Shown here: one piece after another, positions 56,205 through 64,000 of the stretch
Position numbering within the stretch: the stretch's first letter is position 1
Layout: the number at the start of each line of letters is the position of its first letter
Origin: Lasiodiplodia sp. COLG20
Taxonomy: Eukaryota; Ascomycota; Dothideomycetes; Botryosphaeriales; Botryosphaeriaceae
DNA length: 64,000 bases
Assembly: GCA_009801085.1 (NCBI GenBank)
Contig: VNWV01000001.1
Span: 6,634,001-6,698,000, forward strand
Direction of reading: 5' to 3'
The notes under the pieces: generated by a model
What the model saw: the letters and a program-made list of their open reading frames with translations, nothing else
What the model was told of the DNA's origin: nothing
Databases searched by the model: none
Made by a program: the position numbers and the translations under genes

Positions 56205-56635
56205 ACGTGAGAGTGAAGACCTGCCCGAAGACGAGCGAGGACTGCGTACATTTTTTAATTGCCCCGATATGGAAATTCTGGCGATGGACTTTTGCCGACG
56301 TCACTCAACTGGAATTATTCAAGTGCTATTCGTTCTACCACGGCAATGGAAGAGACTGCGACAACTTGATTAATTCTCGCGAATTGAACATGCCCCGAGT
56401 AGCCGTTGATGATGCCAATCGCCGAAGTGGCCCGAATTCACGTCAGAGTAGTCAGCAAGGCCTAAGAGATTCCACACGGAATGGTAAATGGATTGAGCAG
56501 AGATATGGTAAGTGGATTGAGTGGAGATATGGTAAGTGGATTGAGTGGAGATACGGACAGTGGATTGAGCAGAGAAAGCACCTGAATCTTACCCGGCGAC
56601 AGACGAGTTATGTCCCATCAAGATATTCGCCGCGT
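56205..56635. other. Short intergenic region with minisatellite
   Basis: 431 bp between the small unknown gene and the SRPK-like kinase stop; contains the four-unit repeat at 56483-56578. An open frame spanning 56087-56674 has no ATG at its start and reads the repeat as GKWIEWRY; it is not supported as a gene. Confidence 0.45.
56483..56578 (+). repeat. 24-bp minisatellite, four units
   Basis: Units at 56483, 56507, 56531 and 56555, each 24 bp, with a consensus beginning GGTAAGTGGATTGAG. The middle two differ by one base and the outer two are more diverged, as in an array growing from the middle. Two units contain a perfect splice-donor string GGTAAGT. Confidence 0.85.
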
Positions 56636-58254
56636 TTACGACGAGGTGTGCTTGACCATCCACTCGTCCTCTAACAACTCCCTAGCGGTGCTGCGCTTTT
56701 CTGGGTCCCATTGCAGCATCTTCCTCATGAATCGTAGGAAGCACTCCCTATCTTCTTTATCTCCTACCATAGTAAGTTCCCTAATATCGTCATCCTCTTC
56801 CAGGAACGTCGTCTCCCTGAGCTCAAGTGGTCTCGATTCTGGAATCGGGATGCCCGCACACCAGTCACCTGAGAAAAAATAATAAACAGCGTGGTTAGCG
56901 AAAAGCAATATCCCTGGGTCGGCTCCTAGAACTGAGAGAGGGCGTAACTTACCGGCGTCGGAAAAGAACTCACTCCTCAAGTCCGCTCGAGCAAGAAGAG
57001 TCGACGGCGGCGGACCGAGGAGGGCTATCATCTCAGCGAGATGGGCCCGTTCTCGGTACTCCCCATGCTCTGGGTCGGTGCCGTCAAAGAGAGTTCCGCC
57101 CTCGAACATGTTCCAGACCTTTGAGTAAAAAAAAGTGTCAGTCAAAAGCAGCGCCCCCGGTTCAAGCCATCGACACTCACCATACATCCCACGTTCCAGA
57201 TATCAACTTTATTCGTCCACGGGGCGTCCAGGATGACTTCGGGCGATCGATAAACATGGGGCTGGATCACGCCCGGGTGCTCGGCGCCTTCAACCATCGG
57301 CAAGGCTGAGCCGAAGTCACACAGTACAGGCGCACCGGGGCTCTTGCACAAGGCGAACTTGCGGGACAGATAGACGATTCCCCCGTCGACCTCCTTCCTC
57401 GGGGTAGGATGCGCGAGCTGCGCTTGTTCAAATTCCTCGAGCACGACTTCATCTCCTCCAAAGAACACGTTGTCTTCCTTAATATCAGTATGTATGACGT
57501 TACACTCGTTGTGCAGAAAGTCCAAGGCCCGAAAGACGCGCAGAAGTACAACGGCCACGACCGGCACCGGTAGTCGCCCCACGTCGTTGCGGCGCCTGAG
57601 TTGACGCACGCTGTCCCAGAGAGGTGGGTGCACGAGACATTGATGCCGCCCGTTGGGGCCATCGACGTCAAATGAGTCGAGCAGCGGACGGATGGAATTG
57701 CGGCCTGGATGAGCCTCAGAGGCGTTCTCGATGCGCTTGTAAATCTCGAGCTCATTGTCCAGCCAGTCTCTCTCAGAGTTTGAATGGATATATAACTTGA
57801 GGGCAACGTGCTGACGTCCGCTAGAAAAACCAAAAAAGGAGAACACTGAGCAAACAGGTGCCATGTCGGAAAGGTGAAGTGAGACTAACCTTAGATCCCG
57901 TGCTAGCCACACGGTCGAGGTGGTTCCGTATCCCAGCTTCCCCACGATTTGATAGCGGTCCCGGAAGATTTCGCCAAGCCGAACAGGATAGTATTCGGAT
58001 GCGATGTACTTGGGGAGCGTCTCCTCTTCGATCTCCTCGTCTGCGGGAATTGGGGTAAAAGGCTCGTTGGGAAATACGACCGGCTTCCACGCGCGGCTGA
58101 AAGGCGGCCACCACGCACGGCTGGAAAGCGGCCACCATGCATCGCTGGAAAGCGGCCTCAAAGCACGGTTGGAAAGCGGCCTCCATGCACGGCCGAGGGG
58201 CGGCCTCCGCGCGCAAACAAGGAGCGACGTAGCCATGACCGTTGTGTAAGGCAT
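56636..58254 (-). CDS. SRPK-like protein kinase (CMGC group)
   Basis: Four exons (minus): 58254-57890, 57820-57181, 57118-56953 and 56868-56636; 467 residues. The catalytic domain starts near residue 100 (YQIVGKLGYGTTSTVWLARDL), with Lys in HVALKLYIH, HTDIKEDN near residue 229 (the SRPK form of HRDxKxxN) and DFGSA near 288, then YRSPEVILDAPWTNKVDIWNVG split across the large spacer typical of SRPKs. All catalytic residues are present. Such kinases are expanded in filamentous ascomycetes; targets are mostly unknown. The N-terminus (residues 14-54) consists of five 8-residue repeats encoded by a 24-bp minisatellite, Arg/Trp-rich and without acids, possibly a targeting sequence. An internal Met at codon 7 is an alternative start. 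Confidence 0.88.
58094..58213 (-). repeat. In-frame 24-bp minisatellite in the SRPK-like kinase, five units
   Basis: Units start at 58094, 58118, 58142, 58166 and 58190 (plus strand), each containing a form of CTGGAAAGCGGCC. They encode 8-residue units such as RALRPLSS, DAWWPLSS and RAWWPPFS. The period is a multiple of three, so copy-number changes keep the kinase frame. Confidence 0.88.
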
Positions 58255-59022
58255 GCTGGTAACACAAGATGCTGTTGCCTGTTGTCACAGGGGCAGACGG
58301 CGGAGGTAAGTAACGCCGAACCTAATAGAGTACCCACTATACGCCTTATACGACATCTTTAGAAAAGTAGGCCTTCAGCCTCGTCCCTATCAGTCACGTG
58401 ACCCAGTCATACTGTGCTCTTCTGTCTCGCCCCCTAAGAATCTGTTCATCTACTATTCTAGAACTGCTACTTGCTCGCAATGGCCGCCCTTTTTCGCCCC
58501 CGTGTACCTCCAGAAATGGTTCAAGGAAGCCGGCAGATTGCATGTATCGCTCGGCAGTAGTCTCGACCGAGACACGAGCACAATTTCCATACCCAGCAAT
58601 CGAGTCAACAAACCTGCCTAATTCGCCATTCGCGCAAAGTCACGCTCAGACGAATTTCCATATTATGGCGGAGGTCGGAAAGCAAGGAGAGCGGCCGCGC
58701 TACGGAAACGACGCGCTCGGTACGGCAGTGTAACCCGGTACCTAGCGGGACAAGACCATCGGCCCCACGCCCGCCCCTCCACCACCGCCGACCGCCGTCA
58801 CGACGCGCCAATGCTTGTGTTCCCTCTCCCCACTGCGGCTGTTGCTGACGGAAGATCTAGCCTAGCCCAGCCCCAGACTACTAGCTCCCCCTCCCCTGCG
58901 CCTGACGGCTTACCACCCCGCCACTTACTGTAATAAGGGAAATCCCCAACCGCGGAAGATCAGACTTGGACAGTTTTTGCGATACACTCTCCTTCAGAAT
59001 TAGACAGAGAACGGTTTACACC
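58255..59022. other. Divergent promoter region of the SRPK-like kinase and dioxygenase
   Basis: 768 bp between divergent start codons. Frames are short and overlap. GC-rich part near 58700-58930. No specific regulatory motif recognised. Confidence 0.4.
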
Positions 59023-60074
59023 ATGACTGCGGATATCACTCCCGTGCATTTCTTCTCCCATGGCTCGACGATGATGCTGGGCGAGGAGTCCGAGGCTGCG
59101 ACCTACTGGAAGAAATGCGGAGACGACGCCCTCGCGCACGGGATCAAGGGCATCGTAATGATGGTGAGTACTTAGAAAAAGACAAAGGCAAAAGGATCCT
59201 ATCATCCAAACATCAAAGCAAAAAGATTCAAGAAAAAAAATAGAGAAATCAAAAACTCACAACCCCACCAGGGCGCCCACTGGGACGCCGACGGCGACCG
59301 CGTCGAAGTCGCCATGAATCCCAACCCCAACAAATCCCCCGTCGCCTATGTACACCCAGACAAGTACCAACACTACGCCCTGAACCCGGACCTCCCCACC
59401 GGCGAGCGCTGCCTCTCACTCCTACGCGCCGCAGGCTTCCGCAACGCCGAGGGCAACCCCAACTTCGACTGGATCCACGACACGTACCTGATCCTGATCC
59501 GCATGTTTCCCGGCGGGTGCCCGCCGACGACGCTCATCTCGATGAACGCGCGCTTCGACCCGCACTACCACGTCAAGATCGGCGCGGCGCTGCGGCCCCT
59601 GCGCAAGGAGGGCTACCTGCTGATCGGCTCGGGCGGCGCCGTGCACAACCTCTACCGCAACGTCTGGGCGCCCATGGTCAAGTACTCGGACAACTTCGCC
59701 CAGCCGACGCCGCCCGAGGCCTGGGCCCTCGACTTCCGCCAGAGCGTCGAGGACGTCTTCAGGAACAATAGTGGCCCGGACCTCCGCAGGGCGTTGACGC
59801 GGTTGATGAAGCATCCGCAGTATCGCGATGCGCAGGGTACGGATGACCATTTCATGGCGCTCATGTTCGTTGCTGGCGCTGCGGGGGATGAGGAGGATAG
59901 GGGCCAGTATGGGAGGTTGATGGCTGAGACGTGGGAGTTGACGAATATGTGAGTCGTGGTTTTTTCTTTGCCTTATTTCCCCATGACGAAGATGCTGACT
60001 GTTTTACTTCCGGCAGGGCCAACTCACAGTTCACGATCGGGACTTGGCCAAATGCAGTTGCAGCTTCTGCTTGA
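59023..60074 (+). CDS. LigB/DODA-type extradiol aromatic-ring-opening dioxygenase
   Basis: Exons 59023-59163, 59272-59948 and 60017-60074 (introns of 108 and 68 bp); 291 residues. Class III extradiol dioxygenases cleave catechol-type rings with a single Fe(II)/Zn(II). The family signature is visible: PVHFFSHGSTMML at the N-terminus (His), GIVMM joined to GAHWDADGDRVEV (His), FDWIHDTYLIL, HYHVKIGAALRPLRKEGYLLIGSGGAVHNL (His) and the C-terminal HFMALMFVAGAA. The layout is that of the DODA/YgiD group rather than LigB of lignin breakdown. The physiological substrate is not known. There is no signal peptide. Confidence 0.88.
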
Positions 60075-60473
60075 AGTGGTGAGCAGGGAAAGGTTCCAAG
60101 ATATTGAAGCTGTTTAGAAAATTGCTCAGAGACTTGTGCAAGGAGCTATATTCAAATTTGATATGCACCGAGGATGCAGTATTGAAAGTTTCTTTTGTCT
60201 TTAATGTATCTGTAAAGCGTTAAGCACCTCATTTTCGAGCGCAAGTGGCAGAGATAGCAAAGGGCTGTCTGTCCTCGACTGCGTCGTTTCCATATCCATC
60301 AGTTAATCAATTCAAGGACGGTCGGTTGTGCACTCAACTGTTTCCGCTGATGTAGAGAGTTATAGTATCTCAAGCTCTTGCATGGATCTAGAGTTTAGTC
60401 AATGTTTCTCACCCACGACAACTTACAAGACTGTACATTTTTAGTCGCCATACTATTTACATTGCAGCTGGAC
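60075..60473. other. Convergent 3' flanks
   Basis: 399 bp between the stops of the dioxygenase and ICP55; AT-rich, no gene or element seen. Confidence 0.5.
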
Positions 60474-62449
60474 TCAACGAGTCCGCTCAAGAGACTCGAT
60501 ATCAATGACCTAGACGTAAATTAGTGCGGAATACCTCCTGGAAGGCTCTGGACTTTGAAACTCACCTCCTTGACCGCCTCGGTCGTGAAGATCAGGGGGC
60601 TCTCCGGCTGCACACAAACACTGTCCTCGATGCGGATTGCCATGCCCCGGAAGTGGGCGGGCCATCTTTCGTCGTCTGGAACATAGATGCCACTGCGAGG
60701 TGTCATCAGTAAAGGATAATTTGCAAGGGAACGAGGGCGAGGAGCTTACGGCTCGACAGTGATACACTGTCCAGTCTGGAGTTTCTTGTTGCGCGGGAAA
60801 CCAGGTGAGTCGTGCACATCAAGACCGATGTAGTGGCCCAGATGATGAGGGAAAAGTGTTTCCAATGCCTGGCAATAATGAGCAATTGCTATCGTGTGGG
60901 ACGCTAGATGATGACTTACATTGCCAGACATGTTGAAGCCCAACTGCTTCAAACCATCCTTGAGACCTTCACAGGCTATGCTATGAATCTTATCCAACGA
61001 AAGTTGAGCGTCTTCTCTGCAGAGAGAAACGCAGCTTCTTTGGACCTTAAGGACAACGTCGTAGAGATCTCTCTGGGCCGGTGTAAACTTGCCGTTGATT
61101 GGCCAGGTGCGCGTAATGTCGGTGATGTAGCCTCCGTATTCCTATTACGAGTGATTAGGATGAAAATCATTATAGCCAGGATTGGGCTTCTTACGCCTCC
61201 AGCATCTACGAGGACCATTTCTCCATCACTACGGGAGGAGCGTGTCAGCAATTCACGTTTTGGAAAATCAAAGACGTCATGAGTGCGTACTTCAAGACAT
61301 TGTCGTTCCTGACATAATGGATGCTCAGGCCGTTTGTTCCACCTGCCACGACTGGGATGTAAGCGATTCCGTCACAGCCCATCATCTTGAAACCGAAATC
61401 CATGTGTGCATGAAGCTCTCTTTCAGTGCTGAACTCGTTCTTCATGGCATGAGTAAAGGTTCTTGCAGAAGCTTGGCCCGCCTTGCGCATGTTCTGAATC
61501 TCGGCTTCACTCTTGTACATGCGGAGATCATTCATGATCGGCCTCAAGGGCTTCATTGCAGACGGCTTCACAGATTGCAAGGCCTTGGGGAATCCATTGT
61601 CGCCGGTGTACATTGTCCCGCTCAGATACCTCGTGATGGCAGATCTGTGGTCGAGATTCCGCGGAAGGTCCGTGTATACGTTTTGGTTGCGGCGGATGAT
61701 CTCTGGTATGATCTTGCCGATGTCTTTGATAGGCGCAGCCTTCGGTTGTTCAGCGCCATTGTGTCATATGCCCAGACTGCAATTATTTCCTCACCTCGTC
61801 AGCATTGAAGACATCCAAGGCAGCTTGGACGCCCGATCGAGCACCGTCCCACATCTCTGCGCGGGCATCTTTCGGCCTTACGTAGAGACGGAAGACATAG
61901 TCATCGCCCGAGCCAGTCTTCTCTACACCACATCAGCCATGCTCTTAACATAGCGCCGACCCAATTTATTACCGATTACAGCCAACGCCTCGGGCTCGTT
62001 GAAGCCTGCCGAATCACTTCAGTATCCAAGTAGCTGCCCATACGCCCAAGGCCCATACCGGTGAGGTAGAAAAAGTCGGGGTCCTGGTGGAATTCGTAGA
62101 ATACGGCGCCAGAGCGGTACTTTGTGTCGGCTCCGGCAAGAATGGCTACACTGTTGGGAGGCATGGCCTTTGCGAGGGCATCGCGGCGTTCGGCATATTC
62201 AAGGGCAGAGATACCGGGCGTCACTATTGCTTCTGCATTAGCTTCGTGTTGGGATTGACTGGGCAATTGCCTACCCTCGCCCGGCTTGAGCAGGTGCGGA
62301 TGTGTCTCATGGACAGGCTGACCGAACTGAAGCTCGGCAGCCGAGACAAGTTGACGGCGGGCAGGCGCCTGGTGGAAGGCGCGCCGTACAGGGCGCGGGG
62401 CCTGTGCCCGGGCAGCAGCGTGCAGAACACGCAGACTGCTTCTGAACAT
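60474..62449 (-). CDS. ICP55: Intermediate cleaving peptidase 55 (ICP55/XPNPEP3), mitochondrial M24 aminopeptidase
   Basis: Ten exons (minus): 62449-62275, 62223-62059, 62005-61973, 61922-61795, 61739-61291, 61228-61195, 61141-60920, 60868-60750, 60692-60566 and 60509-60474; 495 residues. Icp55 removes one residue from imported mitochondrial proteins after MPP cleavage. The N-terminus (MFRSSLRVLHAAARAQAPRP) is a typical presequence. The aminopeptidase-P N-domain shows TPGISALEYAERRDALAK and FFYLTGFNEPEAL. The M24 domain has its metal ligands: LVDAGG, YITDITRTWP, HHLGHYIGLDVHD, TVEPGIYVPDD and IRIEDSV. Gene density of introns is the highest in the window, with exons down to 33-36 nt. The start at 62449 was preferred over an upstream in-frame Met at 62578, because it begins the presequence. 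Confidence 0.93.
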
Positions 62450-62816
62450 TGCGAATGGGTGCAGGTGTCGGGCGTCAGACGCGACGTGCGGCGCGACAAG
62501 ATTGCCGGGCCTCGTTATCGATAGAAACCGCGCGGCCGTGATTCGCCGGGTCTGACGTCGGTTGGGTTGCTTCTTCACTCGCCTCCAGCCTCCGCACGCC
62601 TACATACTCCACTTTGACTCAGCCTCAGAGCATCCCCCATAGATTGCCTCCGCATTGCTGCCTGGCATCCTTCTGTATGACTCTTTCGCGCTGCCTGTCA
62701 TAACCCAAACGTAACTGACGGCTGAGAATCTACGGCGCGGGGCTATAAATCCATCTCAAACATCTATCCCACATCTCAGACTAGCCATCATTCCGTCTTT
62801 GAGGCCTTTTATCAGG
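62450..62816. promoter_or_regulatory. Bidirectional promoter ICP55 / sirtuin
   Basis: 367 bp between divergent starts. A TATA-like TATAAAT at 62744 faces the sirtuin, 67 bp before its start codon. No equivalent box is seen for ICP55. Confidence 0.5.
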
Positions 62817-63830
62817 ATGGTCTCCACGACGGCATCATCCGTCGCGGGCATCCCTGCCGCAGACCTCGAGTCCTTCCAAAAACACCTCCAATCCTCGGAC
62901 CGCATTCTCGCACTGCTGGGCGCAGGCCTCTCAGCCTCATCCGGACTCCCCACCTTCCGCGGAGCTGGAGGACTCTGGCGCACTCATGACGCCACAAGTC
63001 TAGCCACCATGGAGGCCTTTGAGGCCAACCCTGGGCTTGTATGGCAATTCTACTCGTACCGCAGACACATGGCCCTCAATGCCAAGCCTAACCGCGCACA
63101 CCTCGCCCTGGCAGAGCTGGCAAAGAAGAAGCAAAACTTCCAGACTTTAAGCCAGAACGTAGACGGTAAGTTTCAACCTTCAATAGACCTCCCCACTTCC
63201 AAACCATACACCTTATCTAACCCATCCCACCCAGGCCTCTCCCAACGCGCCGGCCACCCCCCCTCCCAACTCCACCTCCTCCACGGCAACCTCTTCGACG
63301 TAAAATGCAGCTCCTTCTTCTGCAACCACGTCGAGCACAACAACTTCACCGACCCCATCGTCCCCGCCCTCGCCATCCCGACCACCACCTCAGACGCCTC
63401 CCCCATCGACCCCACCACCAACGCCGCCCGTCACGAACTCGACATCTCCGACCCCTCAACCGCCCTCCCGGACCTGCGCCTCGCCGACCTGCCCCACTGC
63501 CCGGCCTGCAAGACGGGCCTGCTGCGCCCCGGCGTCGTCTGGTTCGGCGAGATGCTGCCGCGCGAGACGGTCGACGCCATCGACGACTTCATCGACGAGG
63601 CCGACCGCATCGACCTGATCATGGTCATCGGCACCAGCTCCACCGTCTACCCGGCCGCCGGCTATGCCAATCGCGCTCGCTCCAAGGGCGCCCGCGTCGC
63701 TGTGATTAATGTCGAGCGGACCGACGCGCTGCAGGAGGGGGATTGGTTTTTCCAGGGCGATGCGGGCGTGGTTGTGCCCGAGTTGTTGAGGGGGGTGGTG
63801 GGCGAGGTCGGGGATGGGGAGGGGTTGTGA
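62817..63830 (+). CDS. Sir2-family NAD-dependent deacylase, SIRT5-like (class III)
   Basis: Exons 62817-63165 and 63235-63830 (69-bp intron), 314 residues. NAD-binding motif GAGLSASSGLPTFRGAGG (residues 35-52), SQNVDG joined to LSQRAG across the intron, catalytic His133 in QLHLLHG, and four zinc cysteines (C141, C146 and CPAC). FYSYRR (Tyr79 and Arg82) matches the Tyr/Arg pair that lets SIRT5 bind malonyl- and succinyl-lysine, so desuccinylase/demalonylase activity is likely. There is no obvious presequence, so location is open. The intron is a multiple of three without a stop, so unspliced RNA would insert 23 residues beside the active site. The gene is divergent from ICP55. Confidence 0.92.
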   Translation: MVSTTASSVAGIPAADLESFQKHLQSSDRILALLGAGLSASSGLPTFRGAGGLWRTHDATSLATMEAFEANPGLVWQFYSYRRHMALNAKPNRAHLALAELAKKKQNFQTLSQNVDGKFQPSIDLPTSKPYTLSNPSHPGLSQRAGHPPSQLHLLHGNLFDVKCSSFFCNHVEHNNFTDPIVPALAIPTTTSDASPIDPTTNAARHELDISDPSTALPDLRLADLPHCPACKTGLLRPGVVWFGEMLPRETVDAIDDFIDEADRIDLIMVIGTSSTVYPAAGYANRARSKGARVAVINVERTDALQEGDWFFQGDAGVVVPELLRGVVGEVGDGEGL

Positions 63831-64000
63831 GGGGGGGTGGGGGTGTTTGATTCTCTTTTTTCCCCCTCTCTTATTTGGAGGGGTTGTCTTGGTTCTTTGG
63901 AGTATTTGGGATGAGGGGATTGAGAGGAGTGATGAGGAGTGAGCGGAGGTGTATCGTGGAGTTGGTGTGTGAACGATAGTCAGATTCGTTCAGCGGCTTT
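63831..64000. other. 3' flank of the sirtuin gene
   Basis: G/T-rich and T-rich sequence after the stop; nothing recognised. Confidence 0.4.

Noticed and set aside
53222..60074. Aldehyde dehydrogenase, kinase and ring-cleaving dioxygenase as a catabolic or secondary-metabolite cluster
   Set aside because: No backbone enzyme, transporter, regulator or other tailoring enzyme nearby; the dehydrogenase appears inactive.
17652..63234. Introns that are multiples of three and free of stops (17967-17911, 17705-17652, 54634-54554, 62274-62224, 63166-63234)
   Set aside because: Considered as a sign of regulated intron retention. With some 45 short introns, about this many would be stop-free and in frame by chance.

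Overview
This window is nuclear DNA from a filamentous ascomycete (Pezizomycotina, probably a Dothideomycete). Nearly every gene is split by 48-90 bp introns with GT/GC-AG borders and often a CTAAC/CTGAC branch site. Genes lie on both strands with their own promoters, there are no operons, and proteins such as the STK32/YANK-like kinase, the But2-domain secreted protein and the STAND-type N-terminal domain are typical of these fungi. The class is an inference. No tRNA, rRNA, CRISPR array, virus or complete autonomous transposon was found.

Layout. 1-6.8 kb: a WW-domain splicing factor (partial, minus) divergent from proteasome subunit alpha-3 (PRE9), an AT-rich gap, then RAD4 (minus). 8.2-11.1 kb: a P1B heavy-metal ATPase. 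11.1-16.4 and 18.4-22.9 kb: two long gene-poor stretches flanking a YANK-like kinase. 22.9-26.7 kb: AT-richer DNA with the decaying remains of a STAND/NACHT-type gene. 26.8-31.2 kb: UBC8 (E2 enzyme), panB (pantothenate synthesis) and ATG12. 32.5-38.1 kb: DBF4, a short-chain dehydrogenase and a small unknown protein. 40.4-47.5 kb: a secreted But2-domain protein, a disordered protein with a G1/S-type promoter, and a CocE/NonD hydrolase. 48-52.3 kb: a tandem pair of F-box-like genes, one intact and one broken by a frameshift, a nonsense codon and a MITE-like insertion. 53.2-60.1 kb: a membrane-anchored, probably inactive aldehyde dehydrogenase, a small unknown gene, an SRPK-like kinase with two 24-bp minisatellites, and a LigB/DODA dioxygenase. 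60.5-63.8 kb: ICP55 divergent from a SIRT5-type sirtuin.

The genes are mostly housekeeping: protein turnover (PRE9, UBC8, ICP55), autophagy (ATG12), replication and repair (DBF4, RAD4) and cofactor synthesis (panB). They do not form a metabolic cluster. The accessory character is concentrated in the decayed STAND-like region and the F-box/SRPK region, where duplication, pseudogenisation, a small transposon and minisatellites occur together. The least expected signals are three MluI-cell-cycle boxes in 36 bp in front of an undescribed disordered protein, an E2 gene that seems to need micro-exons, and the recently broken F-box paralogue.

Coordinates of exons were worked out by hand from splice signals and protein continuity; total coding length is a multiple of three for every complete gene model given, except where stated.
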